Below are positions 7,307-16,347 of a DNA stretch of 57,927 nt, piece after piece; position 1 is the first letter of the stretch, and each line of letters opens with the position of its first letter. The stretch covers positions 1 through 57,927 of the forward strand of contig CABZRR010000006.1 in NCBI GenBank assembly GCA_902528215.1, read 5' to 3'. The notes under the pieces were generated by a model, which was given only the letters and a program-made list of their open reading frames with translations, searched no databases and was not told the origin of the DNA. Origin of the DNA: an uncultured SAR86 cluster bacterium. Lineage in GTDB: Bacteria > Pseudomonadota > Gammaproteobacteria > Magnimaribacterales > D2472. The translations under genes and the position numbers were made by a program.

Positions 7307-9267
7307 TTAATTTTCTGTCCTGGTTGCGCTCCTGAATCAGGAGATAATACAAATATGCCGCCTTCAGAATCACTGGCTGCAAGAATCATGCCTTCAGAAA
7401 TACCAAATTTCATTTTTCTTGGAGCTAGGTTGAATACCATTACTACTAATTTATCTATTAAATCAGAAGGCTCATAAACTGATTTTATACCAGCAAAGAC
7501 ATTTTTTGTTCCTAAATCTCCAAGATTAAGCTTTATTGCTAGAAGTTTGTCTGCGCCTTCAACATGAGAAGCCTCCTCAATCTTAGCAACTCTTAAATCA
7601 ACTTTCATAAAGTCATCAATCTGAATAATATTTTCTTCTTCTTTCATTATTTTTTCCTTTTTATAGAAATCATTTAAATCAATCGGCTCGACTCTGGAAA
7701 TAATTGGTTTAAATTCATCAATTTCCAAATCGATCATTTTATCCTCAAGATTATCAATGCTAAAGCTATTTATTTTTAACATCTTAAGCATTTTATTACA
7801 TAAATTTGGCATTATCGGAGCTAGCAATATGCAAAGATTTTTAAAAACATTTAATGCAGTTGACACTATAATTATCGCGTCTTTTTGATCAATTTTCCAA
7901 GGAGTATTTTCATTTATAAATTTGTTAGTATTATCTGCTATCTGCATGATGAGTTTTATTGCTTTGGAAAACTCTTTTTTTTCATAATAATCAAGGATTT
8001 TATCCATATCCTTCATACAAGCTGATAGATATTCTTCATTAATTGATTTGGATAGGCGATTATTATTTTTTGAAATGAACGGAGCAGAGCGACTAAAAAT
8101 ATTTGAAAATTTTCCAACTAAATCAGAGTTTATTTTTTGTGCTAGATCCACTAAATTTAAGTCAAGATCTTCAATTTTTGAATTAAGCTTACTGGCGAAA
8201 TAATATCTTAATAATTCTGGGTCACATACATTTGCAAATTGATCTGCTGTGATAAATGTCCCTTTTGATTTAGACATTTTCTCTCCATTAACACTAACAA
8301 AGCCATGGACATGTATACTATCAGGGAGCTTATAATTTGAACTTTTCAAAAAAGCTGGCCAAAATAAACCATGAAAATAGGTAATATCCTTACCTATAAA
8401 ATGATGAATCTCATATTCTGAATTTTTACCCCATAGGCTTTCAATACTTAAATTATTTTTCTCTGCCCAATTTTTTGCTGATGCAATATATCCAATAGGA
8501 GCATCAACCCATACATAAAAATATTTATCTGATTCATCTGGAATTTTAAAACCAAAATACGGAGCATCACGAGAAATATCCCAACTCCTTAAATCGCCCT
8601 CAAGCCATTCTGAAAGCTTGCCAACAACTGAATTCTGAATAGACGCAGTTTTTAAAAACTTTTTAAGATTAGATTTGGATTTTTTAAGATCAAAGAAAAT
8701 ATGTTCTGATATTTTTGTGCTTGGTGTGCTGCCAGTTAGCGCGGATTTTGGATTAATTATTTCTGTAGCAGAATATGTAGCTCCACAAGAATCACAACCA
8801 TCTCCATATTGATCCTTGGCACCACATTTTGGGCATTCGCCAATAACATATCTATCTGCAAGAAACATCTTCTTTTCTTCATCAAAGCATTGCTCGATAT
8901 CCTCTTTGTAAATAAGACCCGTATCTTTTGCAGCAAGATAAATTTCTGAGACTAAGTCCTCATTCTCACTTGAATGTGTAGAGTGGTAATTAGTATATTT
9001 AATTCCAAATTTTTCTAAAGAATTCATGTGATCCTTTTTCATTTGATCTATAAAATCAATGGGTTTTATTTGCATTTCGTCTGCTTTCATCATGATAGGG
9101 GCACCATGTGCATCATCAGCACAAAAGCTTAGAACTTCATGATTGCAGTTGCGCATAAATCTAGTCCAAATATCTGTTTGGATATGTTCTAAAATATGCC
9201 CGATATGAATCTCACCATTAGCATAGGGCAATGCATTTGTAACGATAATTTTTCTTTTTTTCTTTAT
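7303..9267 (-). CDS. metG: Methionine--tRNA ligase
   Basis: Class I methionyl-tRNA synthetase. HIGH is in GEIHIGH, the zinc knuckle has ECPKCGAK and CDSCGA, and EKMSKSKG is the KMSKS loop. A C-terminal tRNA-binding (EMAP II-like) domain starts near DDFMKVDLRVAKIEE. The first conserved strand, KIIVTNALPYANG, lies upstream of any ATG, GTG or in-frame TTG except the TTG at 9231, which would delete it. I therefore place the start at the ATA codon 9267-9265, which is preceded at 8 bases by AGG (9278-9276) and gives MKKKRKIIVTNA, 654 residues. An in-frame TAG at 9279-9277 bars a longer form. A sequence error is the alternative. Confidence 0.88.
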   Translation of the reverse strand: MKKKRKIIVTNALPYANGEIHIGHILEHIQTDIWTRFMRNCNHEVLSFCADDAHGAPIMMKADEMQIKPIDFIDQMKKDHMNSLEKFGIKYTNYHSTHSSENEDLVSEIYLAAKDTGLIYKEDIEQCFDEEKKMFLADRYVIGECPKCGAKDQYGDGCDSCGATYSATEIINPKSALTGSTPSTKISEHIFFDLKKSKSNLKKFLKTASIQNSVVGKLSEWLEGDLRSWDISRDAPYFGFKIPDESDKYFYVWVDAPIGYIASAKNWAEKNNLSIESLWGKNSEYEIHHFIGKDITYFHGLFWPAFLKSSNYKLPDSIHVHGFVSVNGEKMSKSKGTFITADQFANVCDPELLRYYFASKLNSKIEDLDLNLVDLAQKINSDLVGKFSNIFSRSAPFISKNNNRLSKSINEEYLSACMKDMDKILDYYEKKEFSKAIKLIMQIADNTNKFINENTPWKIDQKDAIIIVSTALNVFKNLCILLAPIMPNLCNKMLKMLKINSFSIDNLEDKMIDLEIDEFKPIISRVEPIDLNDFYKKEKIMKEEENIIQIDDFMKVDLRVAKIEEASHVEGADKLLAIKLNLGDLGTKNVFAGIKSVYEPSDLIDKLVVMVFNLAPRKMKFGISEGMILAASDSEGGIFVLSPDSGAQPGQKIK

Positions 9268-9275
9268 TTTTAGGA

Positions 9276-9278
9276 CCT
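9276..9278 (-). promoter_or_regulatory. Candidate Shine-Dalgarno for metG
   Basis: AGG on the minus strand at 9278-9276, followed by 8 bases and then the ATA codon at 9267. The spacing is ideal for ribosome binding and supports initiation at ATA. The core is only three bases, so it is weak evidence alone. Confidence 0.4.
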
Positions 9279-9322
9279 AATTTATCTTTTAATCGAGTAT
9301 TATAAGTCAAAACATTATATCA

Positions 9323-10039
9323 ATGGGTATCAAGCAAATAATTGCTATTGCATCAGCTAAAGGCGGTGTAGGCAAGTCTACTATATGCGCAAATCTTGCT
9401 GAGCAATTTTCTAGAGACTATAAAGTTGGAATATTAGATGCAGACATCTATGGTCCAAATCAGCAAATTATATTCAATGTTGCAAATCAAAAACCAATAG
9501 TTAAGACCATTGATGAAAAAAAGATATTTTTACCTGTTGAAGTTGACAATATTTTATTGAGCGGTATGGGATTTATTATTGATTCAGCTAAAGCTGCTAT
9601 GTGGCGAGGTCCAATGTTAAGTAAAGCTATTAAACAACTTAAGAATTCAACTCAATGGGGAAATCTCGACTATTTGTTTGTTGATATGCCTCCTGGAACA
9701 GGAGATGCATATTTAACTGTTGCTTCTGACATAGAACCCGATTACGCAATATTAATAACTTCAATGAGTAAGCTTGCAGTTCACGATACTAAAAAGTCAA
9801 AGACTATGTTTGATAGATTAAAAATACCCGTGTTAGGCATTATTGATAATATGTCATATTCAATTTGTCCAAATACTCGTGAGCACATAAATGATTTTAT
9901 GTTGGTCGATCTGGAACAAGAAATTGGCTGCGATCTCTTAGGGTCTATTCCCAGGCACAAAGATTTAACAGATTTTAATTCAAGTAAAAAAAATAATTTG
10001 CTTGAACCAATTTATAATAAATTAAAGAAATTATTATGA
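9323..10039 (+). CDS. Mrp/ApbC family Fe-S cluster carrier ATPase
   Basis: A 238-residue P-loop ATPase of the Mrp/NBP35 branch of the MinD superfamily. The deviant Walker A is AKGGVGKST near residues 13-21, DADIYGPNQQ is the switch region, and DMPPGTGDAYLT is the Mrp signature. These proteins bind and transfer [4Fe-4S] clusters. It is much shorter than E. coli Mrp (about 370 residues) because the N-terminal DUF59/MIP18 domain is missing. The usual CxxC near the C-terminus is not evident: only C175 in SICPNTRE is seen there. Its TGA overlaps the mlaA ATG. Confidence 0.88.
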   Translation: MGIKQIIAIASAKGGVGKSTICANLAEQFSRDYKVGILDADIYGPNQQIIFNVANQKPIVKTIDEKKIFLPVEVDNILLSGMGFIIDSAKAAMWRGPMLSKAIKQLKNSTQWGNLDYLFVDMPPGTGDAYLTVASDIEPDYAILITSMSKLAVHDTKKSKTMFDRLKIPVLGIIDNMSYSICPNTREHINDFMLVDLEQEIGCDLLGSIPRHKDLTDFNSSKKNNLLEPIYNKLKKLL

Positions 10040-10743
10040 CCTTTCATAGATTTTTATGTTTTTTAGTTTTGTTTGTTTTTTTTAGCTCAAATATTTCAGC
10101 TACTCAAGATCCATTTGAGGATTTAAATCGGAAGATTTGGGCTTTAAATGAATCTTTGGATGATAACTTTGCGAAACCCACTGCAGAAATTTATACAAAT
10201 ATAACACCCGATTTTATTGAAAAAGGAATAACAAATTTCTTTAGAAACATAAATGAGCTTGATAATACTGCAAATCAGTTACTACAAGGCAAACCTATGA
10301 ATGCAATGAATGATTTTACACGTTTCATTATTAATACTTCGGTTGGACTATTGGGTTTTATTGACGTGGCATCAAAAATGGGCTTAGAAAGACACGATGA
10401 GGATTTTGGTCAAACATTGGGTTTTTGGGGGGTTAGTAAAGGACCATTTTTAATGATACCCCTTTTTGGACCATCTACACCTAGAAGCCTTGCAGGGAGA
10501 AGTGTAAGCTCTGTCTTATCAGGCACTTTTGCCATTGAGGAAACAGATGTCAGAATAGGGGTCACAGCTCTTGATGCATTAGAAACTAGGGCTAGGTATT
10601 TAGAAGTAGAAACATTGATTGTTGGTGATCGATACTCCTTTATAAGAGATTCTTACATGCAATATTTAGACTTTGAGTCTAGTGATGGAGAGAATCTATC
10701 GGACGATTTTGTTGATGATATGGATGATTTTTTATTAGATTAA
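10036..10743 (+). CDS. mlaA: MlaA/VacJ-family outer-membrane lipid asymmetry protein
   Basis: A 235-residue MlaA-like protein that removes misplaced phospholipid from the outer membrane outer leaflet with the Mla pathway. DPFEDLNRKIWALNESLD, MNAMNDFTRFIINTSVGLLGFIDVAS and EDFGQTLGFWGV...GPFLMIPLFGP are family hallmarks. An N-terminal signal peptide (residues 1-22, ending NISA) is present, but there is no lipobox Cys after it, unlike E. coli MlaA, which is a lipoprotein. The start overlaps the Mrp stop (ATGA). It converges on dusA, 2 bases from its stop. No other mla genes are in the window. Confidence 0.9.
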   Translation: MTFHRFLCFLVLFVFFSSNISATQDPFEDLNRKIWALNESLDDNFAKPTAEIYTNITPDFIEKGITNFFRNINELDNTANQLLQGKPMNAMNDFTRFIINTSVGLLGFIDVASKMGLERHDEDFGQTLGFWGVSKGPFLMIPLFGPSTPRSLAGRSVSSVLSGTFAIEETDVRIGVTALDALETRARYLEVETLIVGDRYSFIRDSYMQYLDFESSDGENLSDDFVDDMDDFLLD

Positions 10744-10745
10744 AC

Positions 10746-11708
10746 TCAGACCATTGAAATTAATTCATCTTTTGTGGTCTCTAAATTTTTTTCTTGGATA
10801 GTTTTAAGAATCAGTCTTCTGAATGATTTCGCATTCTTTAATCCTCTATTTAAACCAAAAATGTGCTTAAGTGTACTTGAGTATGGCTGACCTCTACTTG
10901 CTTGAGCTAAGCAGTAATCTAGATATTGACTAAGGATCATTTTTCTATCCTTTCCCATGTCGGAATCATTAAATATCCTAGAATCAACATTACTTACTAT
11001 CATTGGATTGTCATATGGGCTCCTACCAAGCATAACCCCATCAACTTTATCTAAATGCTGAATCGATTCATCGATGTCTTTTATTCCTCCATTTATAACA
11101 ATTTCAAGTTCAGGAAATTCAGTAACAAGCTGATAAACATTTTCATATTTTAAAGGAGGAATCTGCCTATTTTGTCTTGGTGTTAAGCCCTTTAAGATTG
11201 CAACCCTTGCATGAACTATTAGTGTTTTAAGTTTTGGATTAATAATTTTTGAAACAAAATTATTTAAAAAATCAACATCATCTCTCTCATTCACTCCGAT
11301 TCTGCACTTGACTGTTATTGGAATTGATACAACTTCTTGCATTGCTTTAATACAATCATTTACAAGTTCTGGATCTTGCATAAGGCATGCCCCAAACGAG
11401 CCTTTTTGTACTCTCTCAGATGGGCAACCAACATTTAAATTAATTTCATCGTAACCAAGATTAGAGCAAATTTTTGCACATTCAGCTAAATCATATGGAT
11501 CAGAACCGCCTAGTTGCACTGCAACTGGATGCTCAATTTCACTATTAAAGTTCAATTGCTCTAAACATCTACCATGAATAATAGCTCCAGTTGTAACCAT
11601 TTCTGTATAAAGAAATGATCTTTTTGTTATTAATCTAAATAAATATCGATCATGTATATCAGTGCATTGCATCATTGGGGCAATGCAAAACCTATGATTT
11701 GATGACAT
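10746..11708 (-). CDS. dusA: tRNA-dihydrouridine(20/20a) synthase
   Basis: A 320-residue FMN-dependent TIM-barrel enzyme that reduces uridine 20 and 20a in the D-loop of tRNA. The DusA pattern is clear: FCIAPMMQCTDIHDRYLFR at the start, NLNVGCPSERVQKGSFGACLM at residues 90-110 with the catalytic Cys at C108, and the KCRIGVNERDD and VHARVAILKGL segments. Length is close to the 330-residue norm. It is likely cotranscribed with nhaB just upstream (4-base gap). Family and subfamily are both well supported. Confidence 0.93.
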   Translation of the reverse strand: MSSNHRFCIAPMMQCTDIHDRYLFRLITKRSFLYTEMVTTGAIIHGRCLEQLNFNSEIEHPVAVQLGGSDPYDLAECAKICSNLGYDEINLNVGCPSERVQKGSFGACLMQDPELVNDCIKAMQEVVSIPITVKCRIGVNERDDVDFLNNFVSKIINPKLKTLIVHARVAILKGLTPRQNRQIPPLKYENVYQLVTEFPELEIVINGGIKDIDESIQHLDKVDGVMLGRSPYDNPMIVSNVDSRIFNDSDMGKDRKMILSQYLDYCLAQASRGQPYSSTLKHIFGLNRGLKNAKSFRRLILKTIQEKNLETTKDELISMV

Positions 11709-11712
11709 TAAT

Positions 11713-13224
11713 TTATAAGAAAGAAATAACTGCTAAAAATCCAACAATACTTAGCACAATAGTGTAAGGCAAAGCCATTATTACCATTCTCATGTATGAG
11801 AGATTGATAAGTGGTGCTAATGAAGACGTAAGTAGAAACAGAAATGCTGCTTGTCCATTAGGTGTTGCAATACTAGGAATATTTGTTCCAGTATTAATTG
11901 CAATTGCTAATTTATCAAATTGAGCTCGAGAGATAATATTCATATCTAATGCATCTTTAATTTCATTTATGTAAATCGTTGCAACAAATACGTTATCGCT
12001 AATAGCTGAAAGCACTCCATTTGCTACAAAGAAAATTGGCGCTTGACTGCTAGTTTCTTGCGCTAAGACATAGGAAATTACTGGCGTGAATAATTCTTGA
12101 TCGGCTATAACACTAACAACTCCAAAAAATACAACTAAAAGTGCTGTAAAAGGGAGCGCTTCTTTAAAGGCATCACCTAAATCATGCTCGTGTGTAATTC
12201 CTTTGAATGAAGTTAATAGTATTATCACCCCTAAACCAATAATTCCAACCGCAGCTAAGTGAAGAGCAAGCGCTATAATTAAAAATATACCAACCAACAT
12301 TTCTACATATAATTCCATGTTTGATAACTCGGTTCTTTGAGAAATTTCATAATCGTTATAATCATGAAATATATTTTTAATGTTTTCTGGTAGTTGGTTT
12401 CCAAAACCACACAAATGTAGCTTTTCAATTCCATAACAAGTGATCATTCCTGCTATAAATACAGGAACTGTAATTGGAGACATCTTGATCATAAATTCAA
12501 TGAATTCCCAGTCCGCAACGTTTGCAATTAATAAATTTTGTGGCTCGCCAACGATAGTACATACTCCTCCCAGTGCAGTTCCAACTACACCATGCATAAT
12601 AAGGTCTCTCAAAAAAGCTTTAAAATTTTCTAAATCCTCTATTCCAGTTGAAGACAACATGGAGTTGTCGTAATAATCGTGATCACCAGATGAAAACTCT
12701 TTTCCTGCGCTAGCAAGGTGGAAGATTCTATAAAAACCTACAGCAACAGCAATCAAAACTGCTGTTACAGTTAAGGCATCTAAAAATGCTGATAAAAAAG
12801 CTGATACAAAACAAAACATCAAAGATAGCTTTATCTTTGATTGAATTGTGAGAAGCAATTTTGTAAAAATCGTAAGCATTAAATTTTTCATAAAGTAGAT
12901 GCCTGCTACCATAAAAACTAATAATAAAATTACTTCAAGATTATGTTCAATTTCATATAACAATGTGTAAGGAGTTGTTAATCCTAAAAAAAGTGCTTGA
13001 ATTGTAATTAACCCGCCTGGTTGAAGTGGGTAACACTTAAGCGCCAGAGCAAGGGTGAAAATGAATTCTAATAAAATCATCCAGCCCACTATGAACGTTG
13101 CTTTTATTCCTAAAGAACTCAATACAAATAAAGTAATAGGATTAATTATTAAAAAAGCTATGATGGTATTCTTATACCAATCAGGCGAGTCACCGAGGAA
13201 CATTTTGTATAAATTATTCACCAT
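11713..13224 (-). CDS. nhaB: Na+/H+ antiporter NhaB
   Basis: A 503-residue polytopic inner-membrane protein with about 12 hydrophobic segments. The N-terminus [17 protein letters not shown], the [15 protein letters not shown] segment, [17 protein letters not shown] and the C-terminal [22 protein letters not shown] are diagnostic of NhaB. It exports Na+ in exchange for protons and supports sodium homeostasis, expected in a marine cell. The window also holds Na+-coupled symporters (24286 and 38984), so sodium cycling fits. It is divergent from nudC with an 18-base gap, leaving almost no room for two promoters. Confidence 0.93.
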   Translation of the reverse strand: MVNNLYKMFLGDSPDWYKNTIIAFLIINPITLFVLSSLGIKATFIVGWMILLEFIFTLALALKCYPLQPGGLITIQALFLGLTTPYTLLYEIEHNLEVILLLVFMVAGIYFMKNLMLTIFTKLLLTIQSKIKLSLMFCFVSAFLSAFLDALTVTAVLIAVAVGFYRIFHLASAGKEFSSGDHDYYDNSMLSSTGIEDLENFKAFLRDLIMHGVVGTALGGVCTIVGEPQNLLIANVADWEFIEFMIKMSPITVPVFIAGMITCYGIEKLHLCGFGNQLPENIKNIFHDYNDYEISQRTELSNMELYVEMLVGIFLIIALALHLAAVGIIGLGVIILLTSFKGITHEHDLGDAFKEALPFTALLVVFFGVVSVIADQELFTPVISYVLAQETSSQAPIFFVANGVLSAISDNVFVATIYINEIKDALDMNIISRAQFDKLAIAINTGTNIPSIATPNGQAAFLFLLTSSLAPLINLSYMRMVIMALPYTIVLSIVGFLAVISFL

Positions 13225-13242
13225 CTTTAAAATCCTTAATGT

Positions 13243-14070
13243 ATGGAATTAATTAGAACACTTCATAAACAAATAAATGAAGATGCAAATCTTATTATAT
13301 TTTGTGAAAGTAAAATTTTATATGATCAGAAAGAAAATTCTTTTATTTTTAATTTAAAAGATTTGAATTCAAAATTACTAAATGGTCCTTATCTAGCTAT
13401 AGCAGATGCAGAAAATAACTATATTTATTCATTAGAGATAAGCTCAAGTGAAAAAATTTTGGGGATTTTTATGGACCCTGAAACAACTAACTTCGTAGAT
13501 TTGATCAACATAATAGCTTTTCTTGATTCTGATAATTTTTTATTAGCATCAAGAGCTTCAATATTAAATAATTGGAACCTTAATAATTCCTTTTGCAGCT
13601 ATTGTGGAAAAATTAACAAATTTGATCGGAAGGAGGGAGCTTTTAGGTGCGATTGTAAAAAATTATTGAACTATCCTGTAATTTCGCCATGCATCATAAC
13701 GTTGATACATGATGAGGAAAGAATTTTGCTAGGCAGAAGCAAATTTTTCCCACCTAATATGTATAGCACCTTAGCAGGCTTTATTGAAGCTGGGGAAAAT
13801 GCTGAGCAAGCTCTTAAAAGAGAAGTAGCTGAGGAAGTTAATATTAAGGTTTCGTCTATAGAGTATTATTCCTCTCAATCATGGCCATTTCCTTCTCAAC
13901 TTATGTTGGGCTTTAAATGTAAATATAAAAGTGGAGAAATTATTTTAAATGATAATGAATTAGAGGATGCAAAATGGTTCAATATTAATGAATTACCTAG
14001 TATCCCACCTCAGACTTCAATTTCTGGAAAGCTTATTCATTCTTATATCGAGGATCATTTAAAGCTCTAG
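13243..14070 (+). CDS. nudC: NAD+/deNADding pyrophosphatase NudC
   Basis: A 275-residue Nudix hydrolase that cleaves NADH to NMNH and AMP and removes NAD caps from RNA. Four Zn cysteines are C118, C121, C136 and C138. The Nudix box begins at G179 (GFIEAGE) and ends REVAEEVNI, and [11 protein letters not shown] at residues 211-221 is the NADH-pyrophosphatase signature after the box. Length is near that of E. coli NudC (257). Its 3' end overlaps the convergent rne gene by 38 bases, an unusually long overlap that covers the last residues of both proteins. Confidence 0.93.
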   Translation: MELIRTLHKQINEDANLIIFCESKILYDQKENSFIFNLKDLNSKLLNGPYLAIADAENNYIYSLEISSSEKILGIFMDPETTNFVDLINIIAFLDSDNFLLASRASILNNWNLNNSFCSYCGKINKFDRKEGAFRCDCKKLLNYPVISPCIITLIHDEERILLGRSKFFPPNMYSTLAGFIEAGENAEQALKREVAEEVNIKVSSIEYYSSQSWPFPSQLMLGFKCKYKSGEIILNDNELEDAKWFNINELPSIPPQTSISGKLIHSYIEDHLKL

Positions 14071-16084
14071 TCGGCTTAAAAGATGGTGTTGGAGCCGGTG
14101 ATGGTATAGGACCTGAAGGTAATGATGTGGATGATTCTGGTGCTAAAGGGGCAGAAGATTTTATATCTAATTTATTTCCATCAACCTCCTTAGTACTGTT
14201 ATTGTCATTTTTAGATTTTTTAGGCTTATTTATATTTTGCTGTGATTTCTTTGGGGATATTACTACTGGTTTTGAAGATTTTTTATTACTTCCTGATTTT
14301 TGATTAGGATTGTTGCTTCTACCTCGATTAGGATTAGATCTAGCATTTTTATTATTTTGATTTCTAATTTTATTATTTTTGGATTGACTTTTTTTGAACT
14401 TTCTTGGTTTTTGATTTTTATTAATCTTTTTCTTTTTAGGCTTATAACTACCAAAGAAAATAGATAGTGTAAGAATAGATTTTATAAAAGCAAAAAATCC
14501 GTTTTTAGTTTTTGGCATTCGAGGAGGAACAGATACTTTTACTAATGGCTTTAAAGGTCTTTTAGATGTATTTGAATCTCGCCAATCCATTGACGGTTCT
14601 GGGCTATTTGGAGTCATGTCATATGAAAATGTTTTTTTACCGGCAGCAGCTTTAACTCTTGCTACTTTGTAATAAGGTCTAGATTTATATGGATCAGCAA
14701 TTATCAAGATATTTACTTGATAGGTATTTTCAATAGCAATGATATCTCTTCTTTTTTCATTTAATAAATAACTTGAAACATCTGCTGGGACGTAAACATG
14801 TATTTCTCCAGTGTTCTCTTTTGCTGCATCTTCGCTGATTATTCGCAAAATTGATTGACCTAGAGAACGCGTTCCTCTGACTTGAACATGTTGTATATCA
14901 TAAGTTTCCTCCAATGACGGCCTCAGTCTTTGTCTTGATAGCTCTAATAAACCAAATCTGGATATACCAGCAATCTGAATTCTAGCTCGATCAGCTTGAA
15001 CTGCTGATCTGAATGTATTTTCAACTTTTTGTTGATGTTTCTCATCTTGCATATCGATAAAATCAATTACTATCAGACCACCTAAATCTCTTAGTCTCAA
15101 TTGTCTTGCAACCTCCCTAGCGGCCTCCATGTTTGTTGCAAAAGCTGTTGATTCAATATCCTTTCCTTTTGTCGATCGTGCTGAATTTACATCAATGGAC
15201 ACCATAGCCTCGGTAGGATCTATGACAATAGATCCACCAGATGGTAATGATATTTCCCGTTGAAAAGCTAATTCAATTTGACTTTCTATTTGATATCTAT
15301 TGAACAATGGTATTTCTTCATTGTAATAAATAACTTTATCTGCATGATCCGGTATAACAGACTTTGCAAAATCTAAAGCCTCGGCATGCACTGACTCATC
15401 ATCAATAAGAATTTCTTGTATATCATCTCTAAAATAATCTCTAAATACTCTCAAAATTAACTTATCATCTTTGTAGATTAAGCTTGGGCTTGGTGCATCA
15501 GCAACAGAGGATTTAATTTGCTCCCACAAATTCATTAAATAATCCAAATCCCATTTTAACTCCTCGGTAGATCGTCCAAGTCCAGCTGTCCTAACAATAA
15601 CACTCATCCCGTCAGGAATTTGCAACGCATTTAATGCATTTTTAATCTCTTCTCTCTCATCACCTGAGATTCTTCTAGAAACGCCTCCTGATTTTTCAGA
15701 ATTTGGGATCAAAACTATAAATCGTCCTGCAAGAGATATCTGGTTTGATAGAGCTGCGCCTTTAGTACCTCTTTCTTCTTTTAAAACTTGTATAAGAATC
15801 TCATCACCTTCTTTCAGAGTGCATTTTCTTCTTCCTTCAGAGTCTTTACCAAAAAACTCATTTGATAATTCTTTTAAAGGGAGGAATCCGTGTCTTTCAC
15901 TTCCAAAATTAACAAAAGCAGCATCAAGACTTGTTTCAACTCTAGAGACAGTACCTTTAAATATGCTGCCTTTATATAGAGATTGATTGTTAAATTCATT
16001 ATCAAGGTCAAAGAGTTTTGCCCCGTCAACCAACGCAACACGAAGTTCATCTGAATATGAACAATTAATTAGAATCCTTTTCAT
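14033..16084 (-). CDS. rne: Ribonuclease E (short form)
   Basis: A 683-residue RNase E/G endonuclease for mRNA decay and rRNA/tRNA processing. The S1 domain (38-120), 5' sensor and DNase-I-like domain are well conserved, with catalytic D298 (SIDVNS) and D341 (IDFIDM), five residues below E. coli D303 and D346. The zinc-link CPRC of E. coli (404-407) is replaced by H399-V-Q-V402, so both metal cysteines are gone. After residue 500 there is a hydrophobic stretch (FFAFIKSILTLSIFFG, 530-545), then about 100 very basic, Asn/Lys-rich residues and a Pro/Ser end. The scaffold is far shorter than in E. coli (1061 residues). Confidence 0.92.
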   Translation of the reverse strand: MKRILINCSYSDELRVALVDGAKLFDLDNEFNNQSLYKGSIFKGTVSRVETSLDAAFVNFGSERHGFLPLKELSNEFFGKDSEGRRKCTLKEGDEILIQVLKEERGTKGAALSNQISLAGRFIVLIPNSEKSGGVSRRISGDEREEIKNALNALQIPDGMSVIVRTAGLGRSTEELKWDLDYLMNLWEQIKSSVADAPSPSLIYKDDKLILRVFRDYFRDDIQEILIDDESVHAEALDFAKSVIPDHADKVIYYNEEIPLFNRYQIESQIELAFQREISLPSGGSIVIDPTEAMVSIDVNSARSTKGKDIESTAFATNMEAAREVARQLRLRDLGGLIVIDFIDMQDEKHQQKVENTFRSAVQADRARIQIAGISRFGLLELSRQRLRPSLEETYDIQHVQVRGTRSLGQSILRIISEDAAKENTGEIHVYVPADVSSYLLNEKRRDIIAIENTYQVNILIIADPYKSRPYYKVARVKAAAGKKTFSYDMTPNSPEPSMDWRDSNTSKRPLKPLVKVSVPPRMPKTKNGFFAFIKSILTLSIFFGSYKPKKKKINKNQKPRKFKKSQSKNNKIRNQNNKNARSNPNRGRSNNPNQKSGSNKKSSKPVVISPKKSQQNINKPKKSKNDNNSTKEVDGNKLDIKSSAPLAPESSTSLPSGPIPSPAPTPSFKPTRALNDPRYKNE

Positions 16085-16347
16085 TATTTTCTCCGATACA
16101 GAGAAAGCGAATAGCGCTAATGCTTATTGAGTCGTCAGAGTCTTATCCTGTGGAGCTCTTAAAACTGTCCTCACCTTAGTTTGTGAAGGTTTTAAAACTT
16201 GTCTTATTCTCTAAGCACCCTTGTGCTTGCTTATCTTTCTCTTTACTGCCTTACAGCTATTTTAATTAATATTTATTAATTCTTTTCAATAAATTTTAAC
16301 TAGTAACTTTTTATATATAAACTAGTATTTTTCAATATTCTACATCA
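16085..16347 (-). promoter_or_regulatory. rne 5' leader and divergent rne/rluC region
   Basis: A 263-base gap, the longest in the window, between the rne start (16084) and rluC (16348). On the rne sense strand it holds a hairpin at 16228-16213 (6-base stem AAGCAC/GTGCTT, four-base loop) and a longer bulged hairpin at 16195-16159. The latter has an outer 7-base stem (TTAAAAC/GTTTTAA), a 3-base bulge, an inner 6-base stem with one G-U pair and an 8-base loop. It lies about 75 bases before the ATG. E. coli rne has a structured leader for autoregulation, so the same role is inferred. The rluC-proximal third is AT-rich and featureless. Confidence 0.5.

Noticed and set aside
14263-14454. Alternative frame in the basic tail of RNase E
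   Set aside because: The Lys/Asn-rich repeat-like DNA gives open frames in several registers; no independent evidence of a gene.
16085-16347. Possible tRNA or small RNA gene in the rne leader
   Set aside because: No cloverleaf or CCA end could be traced; the hairpins fit a leader better.
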